DNA of 7,747 bases, from contig NYWY01000027.1 in the NCBI GenBank assembly GCA_002685335.1, positions 1 through 7,747 on the forward strand, given 5' to 3'. The position numbers and the translations under genes were made by a program. Source of the stretch: Planctomycetaceae bacterium. Its GTDB lineage: Bacteria > Planctomycetota > Phycisphaerae > Phycisphaerales > SM1A02. Under the pieces are notes generated by a model that was not told where the DNA came from, made no database searches, and saw only the letters and a list, made by a program, of their open reading frames with translations. This document shows positions 1 through 5,522 of this stretch, piece after piece. The stretch's first letter is position 1. Each line of letters opens with the position of its first letter.

Positions 1-1
1 C

Positions 2-2131
2 AGCATGTCGGCCTACTTCCCGGTCGCCCGAGGCGCGGGATTCACCGAGGCGTTCGTGCCGCTCGTCGACTACATGGGCCATCGCGGACCACAGAAGGCC
101 ACCGGTGGACAGTGCGGGCTCTTCCGAGTCAGGCGGGAAGCGGTCGGTGACGCGTGGCAGATCGATCCGCTGATCGAGGTCCATTCGCGCTGGGAGAGCG
201 AAGGCGAGCACTTCCACGTCGCGGGCTGGACGCCCAACGGCGTGGTCATCGCCGTCGGCGACGGCGAGAAGAGCCGGGTCGTGCTGGCGCAGTGCTCGGA
301 CTGGGACGAGTACGACGACCCCGCGAATTGGACGGTGATTCCAAGGTGGCAGGGTGTTCTCCCCGATGCGTTCACGCAGGTCACCTGCAATCAGTTCTGG
401 AGCTGCTGTCCCGGGAACGCACCGGATCGACTGCTGTGTGGTGGAGACAACGTGGCCGGCGGAATCTTCGGCCTGGACGTTCCCGCCGAAGTGCAGGGAC
501 CGCCGACGTTCGAGGAGTTGAGCGGTGTGCAGCCGGCGACGCTGACGAACGGTCTGTCCGGAAACACGGTCTCCTGGATGCACCGCAAGGCTCCGGAAGT
601 GAACGGACCGGTCATCGCCCGGCAGGTCCTCGATCCGAGTGGTCACGACACCTACAGCCGGGTGCTCCTGAGCAACGATGGGGAGAACTTCGCCACCGTC
701 GCCCGGCTCCCGGAGGACGTGGAGCAATACGCGGTGCCCTTCCTGCTCGACGGCGGTGTCCGAGTCCATCGGTACAAGAACCTCGGCCGCCGAGGAATCT
801 TCGCCGCCGCGGTGCCGAGCGAGGACCGCGTCCAGGCCGGCCTGCTCGCGCGGCCCCGTTCGGTCGATCTCCTCCGCGCCGAGAATGGCACGCATCGGAC
901 CCCCAACTACGTCGTGCCGTCGACGGGGGTCGTCGTGAAGCGGCTGGATCGCGACGAAATGCCCGATGACCTGATCGGTGGACTGGCGCCCGACGCGGTG
1001 TGCTATCGGGTGTCCGGCACTCCGGTGGGGGCGGGGCGTCTGCTCACCGCGCTGGTCGTCGATCCGAGGGACCGCAAGGACGGGCCGGGCGAAGCCACGT
1101 CCACCGCGGTCCACCTCCAGGTGTGCAACCTTCTGAGCGGGAAACTCCGACTCCTCACGAGGGTGACCCGGGGCCAGTACGTGAACGATCGAACGCACTC
1201 CATCGTGTCCACCGGTGCGTGGAACCACGTCGACGCGTGGAGTTTCACCATCGACGACACCGCGTCCAGCATGATCGCCATCTCGAATCCGGTCGGCGGC
1301 GAGTTCGCCATCGTGGATTTCCTCCTCGTGTTCCGAAGTCTTTCGGAAGGACGAGGCATGCCGAGCTGGCCGCTCGAGGCGGTTCCGGGCGGCATCGTGC
1401 CCTCGACCCGGGTCGCCCAGCCGCTCGGAATCCGGGGTGGTCGATGGCGGGTGGGCGCCGAACTCCAGATTCCCTCCGACGGACTCGACTACTCGATCGG
1501 CACCCGCGTGGAGTCGATGCCCCTCTGCACCTTCGAGTTCGGGCCGGGTCGGTTCCTCACGCTCCGTTCGGGCATCAACAACGGATCGATCCTGATCGAA
1601 TCGATCGCCGACGGGAACACCTGGTACGCCGGTCAGATCGAGGATCTCCGCCTGAATCGAGGCGACACCATCAACGTCGATCTCAGTCGCCGAGGCGGCG
1701 TGATGTCGATCTCGGTGGTGGCCGCGGGAAGTCTCGGCGAGACACCGGCGACGGTGACGCTTCCGATCATCCATGAGACGCCGCCCACCCGATTCATGCT
1801 CGGTGACGAGAACCACGAACTGGTGTCGTCTCTGATCCTGCGTCGCGTCACGGTGGACACGCCGCGGTCGGCCCTGCCGGGGCGGATCGTGATCTCGGAC
1901 GATTCGGTTCGATCGGGCGGTACCGCGGGTGCCAGCGCGATCGACGAAGGGCGGCCGGAGATCCGGCCCGAAGACCTCGTGTTCGAGATCATGCGTGGTC
2001 TCGGAAGGGGCGCCGACGGTCGATTCGATCCACGGGACGTCGACGGGGACGGGACCATCACCTTCCTCGATGTCCGCCGGCTGCTCGCACCGCCCGCCGC
2101 CCGCGGACGATCCGGGCCACGCCGGCGCTGA
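2..2131 (+). CDS. 5'-partial large secreted protein, beta-propeller-like N part and C-terminal dockerin-like motif
   Basis: The frame is open to the left edge of the window, and the first visible Met (base 5) is not followed by a signal peptide. The true start is therefore probably upstream and at least 709 residues are visible. Residues below count from that Met. Segment 68-88 (EHFHVAGWTPNGVVIAVGDGE) and the degenerate Asp-box-like SNDGENF at 223-229 recall sialidase/BNR beta-propellers, but no catalytic residues can be assigned. Residues 330-620 are beta-rich with few charged helices and could hold one or two jelly-roll or LamG-like modules. At 678-689 lies a perfect EF-hand/dockerin loop (Asp at loop positions 1, 3, 5 and 12, Gly at 6), followed by a short helix and a basic tail ending GRSGPRRR. 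Cysteines cluster at 128, 134, 135 and 145. The likely role is an extracellular or surface protein acting on or binding a polymer. The substrate is unknown, and the propeller assignment is tentative while the dockerin motif is clear. It ends with TGA, 25 bp from the stop of the convergent pseudopilin operon. Confidence 0.85.
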   Translation, partial: SMSAYFPVARGAGFTEAFVPLVDYMGHRGPQKATGGQCGLFRVRREAVGDAWQIDPLIEVHSRWESEGEHFHVAGWTPNGVVIAVGDGEKSRVVLAQCSDWDEYDDPANWTVIPRWQGVLPDAFTQVTCNQFWSCCPGNAPDRLLCGGDNVAGGIFGLDVPAEVQGPPTFEELSGVQPATLTNGLSGNTVSWMHRKAPEVNGPVIARQVLDPSGHDTYSRVLLSNDGENFATVARLPEDVEQYAVPFLLDGGVRVHRYKNLGRRGIFAAAVPSEDRVQAGLLARPRSVDLLRAENGTHRTPNYVVPSTGVVVKRLDRDEMPDDLIGGLAPDAVCYRVSGTPVGAGRLLTALVVDPRDRKDGPGEATSTAVHLQVCNLLSGKLRLLTRVTRGQYVNDRTHSIVSTGAWNHVDAWSFTIDDTASSMIAISNPVGGEFAIVDFLLVFRSLSEGRGMPSWPLEAVPGGIVPSTRVAQPLGIRGGRWRVGAELQIPSDGLDYSIGTRVESMPLCTFEFGPGRFLTLRSGINNGSILIESIADGNTWYAGQIEDLRLNRGDTINVDLSRRGGVMSISVVAAGSLGETPATVTLPIIHETPPTRFMLGDENHELVSSLILRRVTVDTPRSALPGRIVISDDSVRSGGTAGASAIDEGRPEIRPEDLVFEIMRGLGRGADGRFDPRDVDGDGTITFLDVRRLLAPPAARGRSGPRRR
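1940..2074 (+). other. Dockerin-like/EF-hand region within the first gene
   Basis: Residues 646-690 of the protein hold two helix-forming repeats spaced like a dockerin. The second repeat has a complete calcium loop, DVDGDGTITFLD. The first (IDEGRPEIRPEDL) keeps the closing Asp and the following helix but has Ile, Glu and Arg where calcium-ligating residues 1, 3 and 5 should be. Dockerin-type ends are common on secreted planctomycete proteins. Whether this one binds a cohesin or simply acts as a calcium-stabilised cap or sorting tail cannot be read from the sequence. Confidence 0.7.
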
Positions 2132-2141
2132 CGAGGATCGG

Positions 2142-2155
2142 TCCGGTGATCCGGA
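2142..2155. repeat. Short inverted repeat between convergent genes
   Basis: TCCGG-TGAT-CCGGA is a perfect 5-bp inverted repeat with a 4-base loop. It lies in the 25-bp gap between the stop codon at 2129-2131 (+) and the stop codon at 2157-2159 (-). Its position suits a bidirectional transcription stop. However, the stem is short and no T-run follows on either strand, so a classical intrinsic terminator is not shown. Confidence 0.25.
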
Positions 2156-2156
2156 A

Positions 2157-2642
2157 TCAGTCCCGCCGGATGGTGACGAGGCCGCTCACCACGCCGATGT
2201 CCAGTCTTCGGTGGTCTTCCCCGAGTTCGAGACGCATCGACGGTTTGTCGTCGTTCAGGAGCACGCCACGGGCGTCGAAGCGGATGCATCGGTCGTCGAC
2301 GTCCGTGACCACCCGGATCCCGGCGAGATCGGTCGTTCGTGGGTCGTCGAACCGAACCGTCCAGGCATCACCATCGCCTCGGACGATCGACATCGTTCGA
2401 TCGGCGTCGTGGACGAGTGACCAACCGAATCCATCCGCGTCCACGACCAGCGCCACCGGATCGGCGGGATCCGAGATGGTGCGATAGCGAGCCTGCTCGA
2501 GATCGTCGCGCAGCATCATGGACGCGGCTGCGAGCCGCGAGCCGGCATCGTTTCCGAGCATGGGGATCGCGAGCCCGGCGATCCCGAGGACCACCACGAC
2601 GACCGCCATCGTTTCGATCAGGGTCAGGCCACGTCGATTCAT
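2157..2642 (-). CDS. GspH/FimT-like minor pseudopilin (prepilin)
   Basis: The product is 161 residues. It starts MNRRG|LTLIETMAVVVV, a class III prepilin signal: a short basic leader, cleavage after Gly5, N-methylation of the new Leu1, Glu at mature +5, and a hydrophobic helix to about residue 27. Residues 38-57 (short helix with LRDDLEQARYRTI) and the C-terminal beta strands, including CIRFDARGVL and DIGVVSGLVTI, match the GspH/FimT pattern. The protein should be processed by PilD and sit in the inner membrane, then in the pseudopilus tip. The chosen ATG is supported by the prepilin motif, a strong GGAGG 5 bases upstream, and its ATGA overlap with the preceding gene. A start 27 bases further upstream would only lengthen the leader. 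It is the last gene of the four-gene operon, whereas GspH normally precedes I, J and K. Confidence 0.88.
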   Translation of the reverse strand: MNRRGLTLIETMAVVVVVLGIAGLAIPMLGNDAGSRLAAASMMLRDDLEQARYRTISDPADPVALVVDADGFGWSLVHDADRTMSIVRGDGDAWTVRFDDPRTTDLAGIRVVTDVDDRCIRFDARGVLLNDDKPSMRLELGEDHRRLDIGVVSGLVTIRRD

Positions 2643-4210
2643 GAACCCCTCCGACGGGCGATGCGCCATTCACGTCGCTTCATCCGGATCTCGGCCCGGC
2701 TCAGGCCGGCCTGTCGCCAACCGCGTCGCAGTTCCCGAAGGGTCTGTTTCCAGTCCTTGTCGGTGTTGCGGTTCGACTGATCGAGCGACACCACCGGTGT
2801 TTCGAGTTCCGCCGCGATCGAGTCGACCGCGGCGGCGCTGGTTCGATCCTCGACCTGGAGGGCGGGCAGGAGATCGCCGTCCTCGTCTCGATGAGGCCCC
2901 TGCGGCGAGGTGAGACCGACGACGCTTCCGTCGTCCGGCGCCGCGTAGACCACGGCACGTCCGCCGATCTCGATCGCGTCCGCGACGATTCGTCCATGAA
3001 GAAGCACGTCGTCCTCGACGCGGACGTCCGCATCGGGGGCGATCACGACGGCGGTCACCATCGCGTCGCCTTCCATCACGATGGTGCATCCCGGGCCGCC
3101 GGTGAGATTGACGGGCTTCGGATCGACGTCGACCGGCAGCATGCCCGCCGGGGTCAGCGCCTCGCGGTCGGTCGCGTCGCGCGGGCCGATGCCGCCGTCG
3201 TCGATTCGAAGTTCCCGGCCGCCTCGAATCAGCAGCCGGCCGGCGGGGGCGACGGCGATCTCCGCGTCGTGGATCGAGACCAGGGCGTCCCCGTCGATGA
3301 CGAGGGTGCCGCGGGCGACTTCGATCTCGGCGCCGGATTCGATCCGGAAGTCACCGCGACTGTGGAGGATCCGGTCGCCCTCGATGAGCATCCGCGTGCC
3401 GGCCCGGATCCGGATCGAGGGAGCGTCGATGTCGGTGACGGGAGCCGCGTCGAGCACCACCGCCGTTTCGGTCCGGCCTTCCCGCACCACGGGAATCGCG
3501 GGCGCGGAAATCGGCGGGAGCGGGTCGGGAATGAGTCGGATTCCGGCGGTCTCCTCACCCATCTCGTAGCAGCGAGCATCGACCATGACCACTTCGCAAC
3601 CGCTCGTGATCGCGGTATCGGTGACCTCGAAGTCGTGGGGGTCACCACCGAGGGTTCCCACCACGAGCGGTGCGGCGGGGCCGCCGTCGGAACCCGCCCA
3701 CGCGAGCAGGGCCGCATCGTCTTCGACCCTGATCGCCGACTCCGCGAGCAACGCGGTCTCCCCGAAGGCGAGATCGAGGGGGCGGTCGATCATCGGTGAG
3801 ATGTCGAAGGTCTCCTCGGCGACCATCGCGAGTCCGTCGATGTCGGCGGTGCAGGCGATCCGGATCTGCAGCGTTTCGCCGGTGGGCGGCAGATTCGTCG
3901 TCGCATCGAGCACGCGTGCGGTGCAGAGGCCGTCGGCGATCCTGAAGGGCGCGTCGAGCGAGCCCGATGCGACGTCCTCGATCCAGTCGTCGGAGGCCAG
4001 GATCGACGACAGGACCAGTTCGAGTCCGCTGTCCGCGGTCCGCCTCGCCTGGGCGGCGTCGCTGATCCGGGCCGAGACCGGCACGGATTCCCGTCGTCCG
4101 TCGAGGAAGGTCGCGACCATCATGAGGCCGATCGCGAGGGCGACGAGGACCAGCACGAGCGCTGCGCCACGTGGCGTCCGTCGATGAAGTCGATGGTCGG
4201 TCGGATGCAT
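2639..4210 (-). CDS. GspK/PilX-like minor pseudopilin with a large beta-solenoid-like exported domain
   Basis: The product is 523 residues from the ATG at 4210, which has AGGAG 7 bases upstream. In-frame ATGs at 4216, 4225, 4234 (ATGA-coupled to the previous stop, 531 residues) and 4243 are alternatives. The basic leader (HRLHRRTPRG) and hydrophobic helix at about 15-37 (GAALVLVLVALAIG) are of the PilX/GspK type. There is no Glu at mature +5, as is known for GspK, the tip subunit. A segment with SARISDAAQARRTADSGLEL (47-66) matches the helical continuation seen in this family. Residues 255-425 are a series of short strands with alternating hydrophobics and Gly/Asp turns (SIRIRAG, RIESGAEIEV, LLIRGGRELRI, DVRVEDDVLL), suggesting a right-handed beta-solenoid or bactofilin-like stack. 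The last 38 residues are strongly basic and helical. Cysteines at 96 and 120, and at 205 and 214, could pair outside the membrane. The probable role is a tip or structural pseudopilin, and the exported fold differs from textbook GspK. Confidence 0.82.
   Translation of the reverse strand: MHPTDHRLHRRTPRGAALVLVLVALAIGLMMVATFLDGRRESVPVSARISDAAQARRTADSGLELVLSSILASDDWIEDVASGSLDAPFRIADGLCTARVLDATTNLPPTGETLQIRIACTADIDGLAMVAEETFDISPMIDRPLDLAFGETALLAESAIRVEDDAALLAWAGSDGGPAAPLVVGTLGGDPHDFEVTDTAITSGCEVVMVDARCYEMGEETAGIRLIPDPLPPISAPAIPVVREGRTETAVVLDAAPVTDIDAPSIRIRAGTRMLIEGDRILHSRGDFRIESGAEIEVARGTLVIDGDALVSIHDAEIAVAPAGRLLIRGGRELRIDDGGIGPRDATDREALTPAGMLPVDVDPKPVNLTGGPGCTIVMEGDAMVTAVVIAPDADVRVEDDVLLHGRIVADAIEIGGRAVVYAAPDDGSVVGLTSPQGPHRDEDGDLLPALQVEDRTSAAAVDSIAAELETPVVSLDQSNRNTDKDWKQTLRELRRGWRQAGLSRAEIRMKRREWRIARRRGS
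2646..2652 (-). promoter_or_regulatory. Ribosome binding site of the GspH-like gene
   Basis: On the minus strand GGAGGGG is followed by TTC and then ATG at 2642, which puts the GGAGG core 5 bases from the start. It lies inside the last codons of the preceding gene. It decides between the ATG at 2642 and the earlier in-frame ATG at 2669 in favour of 2642. Confidence 0.7.
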
Positions 4211-4217
4211 CGTCATG

Positions 4218-4222
4218 CTCCT
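4218..4222 (-). promoter_or_regulatory. Ribosome binding site favouring the start at 4210
   Basis: AGGAG on the minus strand lies 7 bases before the ATG at 4210, ideal spacing. It is only 1 base from the ATG at 4216 and lies downstream of the other candidate starts. It supports 4210 over the ATGA-overlapping ATG at 4234, though coupled re-initiation at 4234 cannot be excluded. Confidence 0.45.
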
Positions 4223-4230
4223 CATGCTTC

Positions 4231-4848
4231 TCATGGTCGCCATGCCTCGGGGTGAAGGTCGTGGCAGGAGACGATCGCGGTCGCCTCCAGCGGACCGGTC
4301 GCGAGATCGAACGTGAGGTCGACGCGAATCTCCCGGGACCGTGGATTCGAGATCGTGGATCCGATCACGGTGTCGAGAAGTCCGTCGACGAGCACGTCCC
4401 GGTGCAGGATTCCCGCGTCGTCGGCGTGTCTGAAGGCCTCGTCCAGTTCGATCGCGCCGGAGATGGGGCGGTCGTGTTCGGCGCGTTCGAGCGGGGTCCA
4501 GTCGTCGGGGAACCGGATCTCGGAACGCAGGAGTTCGCCGCGGATGGGATCGAATTCGAGCCAGCGAAGTTCGCTCGGCTCGACCCGACCACCGGGAACG
4601 AGATCGCCGTTCCAGAGCACCATCGCCCGGCCGTCGTCGCTGCGTTCGAGAACCGATGCGATGCCCGAGAGATCCTCGGTCAGTCGTCCGTGGGTGGCCG
4701 CGGTGGCGAGGAGTCCGGTCCTGGTGTCGGAACCAAGCGCGATGCCGGTCGCGATGCCGCCGAGCATCGCGGCGACGCCCGCGGCGACCAGGACGGTGAT
4801 CGCGAGCGAGAGGACCAGCTCGAGCATCGTGAATCCGGGTCGTCTCAT
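4231..4848 (-). CDS. GspJ/PulJ-like minor pseudopilin
   Basis: The product is 205 residues, close to the usual size for GspJ. The N-terminus MRRPG|FTMLELVLSLAITV is a textbook prepilin signal: a two-Arg leader, cleavage after Gly5, Phe at mature +1, Glu at +5, and a hydrophobic helix to about residue 38. The following helix (HGRLTEDLSGIASVL, 53-67) and the beta-rich part containing DGRAMVLWNGDLVPGG and ELRWLEFD fit the PulJ family. It would be cleaved and methylated by the prepilin peptidase, then join the I-J-K tip complex of a pseudopilus. The start ATG overlaps the stop of the upstream gene as ATGA (4845-4848) and has a weak AGGA three bases upstream, so translational coupling is likely. 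Its own stop overlaps an in-frame ATG of the next gene. The exact assignment to GspJ, rather than another PulJ-like prepilin, is by family resemblance and position. Confidence 0.85.
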   Translation of the reverse strand: MRRPGFTMLELVLSLAITVLVAAGVAAMLGGIATGIALGSDTRTGLLATAATHGRLTEDLSGIASVLERSDDGRAMVLWNGDLVPGGRVEPSELRWLEFDPIRGELLRSEIRFPDDWTPLERAEHDRPISGAIELDEAFRHADDAGILHRDVLVDGLLDTVIGSTISNPRSREIRVDLTFDLATGPLEATAIVSCHDLHPEAWRP

Positions 4849-5294
4849 GAATCCTGTTCCAGGTCGGGAATCCAGCGGGAGATCGATCCGGTGGTCCGAT
4901 CCTCACGGTCGAAGATCTCCACCACGATCGATCGACCGGAAATCCCGACCGAATCAAAGACGGTCTGTTCGCTTCGCTCGATGCGAACCCGGCGTCCGAC
5001 CCGCTGCATCGCGGGGGCGAGCCGCATGCCGTTGGCGTCGACCAGTTCGCCGGCGGCTTCCTCGTGGCCGTCCCAGTCGTCGATTCGATCGAAATCGGAT
5101 CCAAGAACGCGGGCGAGCAGATCCTCCGCCGCCACCGTCGCCGCGAGTTCGTCGGCGGCGACCTCCGCATGGGCTCGACCGGAGGCGACCGCCGAGAAGA
5201 CCGCGGTGATCGCGACCGCGAGAATCGCGGAGGCGACGATCGATTCGACGAGAGTCAGGCCGCGGTGGGCGGATCCGGGACGTGGTCCACGCAT
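4845..5294 (-). CDS. GspI/PilV-like minor pseudopilin, first gene of the operon
   Basis: The product is 149 residues, normal for GspI or slightly long. Residues 1-12 form a basic leader ending HRG. Cleavage is expected after Gly12, leaving LTLVESIVASAILAVAIT with Glu at mature +5 and a membrane helix to about residue 33. The next helix (AEVAADELAATVAAEDLLARVL, in two stretches at 43-64) is typical of the GspI/PilV stalk. The rest is short beta strands such as RRVRIE and RSIVVEIFDRED. The protein should act in the inner membrane and pseudopilus tip with the J- and K-like products. The start at 5294 is fixed by GAGGAG six bases upstream and by the position of the prepilin motif. The frame is open far upstream, but without a plausible start or signal. 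No GspG-like major pseudopilin precedes it: the next gene upstream is divergent. Confidence 0.87.
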   Translation of the reverse strand: MRGPRPGSAHRGLTLVESIVASAILAVAITAVFSAVASGRAHAEVAADELAATVAAEDLLARVLGSDFDRIDDWDGHEEAAGELVDANGMRLAPAMQRVGRRVRIERSEQTVFDSVGISGRSIVVEIFDREDRTTGSISRWIPDLEQDS

Positions 5295-5300
5295 GCTCTT

Positions 5301-5306
5301 CTCCTC
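5301..5306 (-). promoter_or_regulatory. Ribosome binding site of the GspI-like gene
   Basis: GAGGAG on the minus strand with a 6-base spacer (AAGAGC) to the ATG at 5294. This is the strongest Shine-Dalgarno site of the operon, as expected for its first gene, and it fixes the start in a frame that stays open far upstream. Confidence 0.7.
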
Positions 5307-5487
5307 GAGTCGGGTTGCGAATCGCTCGAAACCGACCCTCCTTGGGAATCGGCTCGATCCGCACGGTGCCCGCGACGGCCCGGCCGCTCGCCGGATCGAA
5401 GGGGGTTCTCGGGTCCTCCTCGCCGGGGAATCCCGCACGACCGGGACGACCGGAGGTCCGAGAGCGACCGTGATGCCCGTGGACGGC

Positions 5488-5516
5488 TTGCGACTTCGGC
5501 GTTCGCCCGCGACGAT
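5488..5516 (+). promoter_or_regulatory. Weak candidate promoter for the permease genes
   Basis: TTGCGA (5488-5493), a 17-bp spacer and GACGAT (5511-5516) match the sigma-70 boxes at 4 of 6 and 3 of 6 positions. If used, transcription would begin at about 5523, exactly at the ATG, giving a leaderless mRNA. That would agree with the lack of any Shine-Dalgarno site before this start. Matches this weak can arise by chance. Confidence 0.18.
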
Positions 5517-5522
5517 GCCGGG

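Larger units (their letters stand above)
5295..5522. promoter_or_regulatory. Divergent intergenic region between pseudopilin operon and permease genes
   Basis: These 228 bp separate the start of the minus-strand pseudopilin operon from the start of the plus-strand permease operon, so promoters in both directions are expected here. Apart from the ribosome site at 5301-5306 no consensus sigma-70 promoter stands out. A direct repeat ACGACCGG occurs twice, 9 bp apart in register (5437-5444 and 5446-5453). I see no RNA gene or credible small gene. Confidence 0.5.

Noticed and set aside
154..969. 271-codon open frame in another frame of the first gene
   Set aside because: Extremely Arg-rich, no domains and overlapped by the longer frame that carries the dockerin motif.
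2891..3799. 302-codon open frame on the plus strand opposite the K-like gene
   Set aside because: It is an antisense shadow. Its Arg/Asp/Gly/His-rich product has no recognisable domain, while the minus strand shows a clear prepilin with a coupled start.
4211..5170. N-terminal extension of the K-like frame as part of one 843-residue protein
   Set aside because: The extension is Arg/Thr-rich shadow of the I- and J-like genes. The prepilin leader and the ribosome site place the real start at about 4210.
5424..5432. GGGAATCCC small palindrome-like site in the divergent spacer
   Set aside because: Too short and too common in this base composition to call an operator.
5064..5522. N-terminal extension of the LptF-like frame
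   Set aside because: It overlaps the GspI-like gene on the other strand and looks like random GC-rich translation; the family N-terminus begins at 5523.
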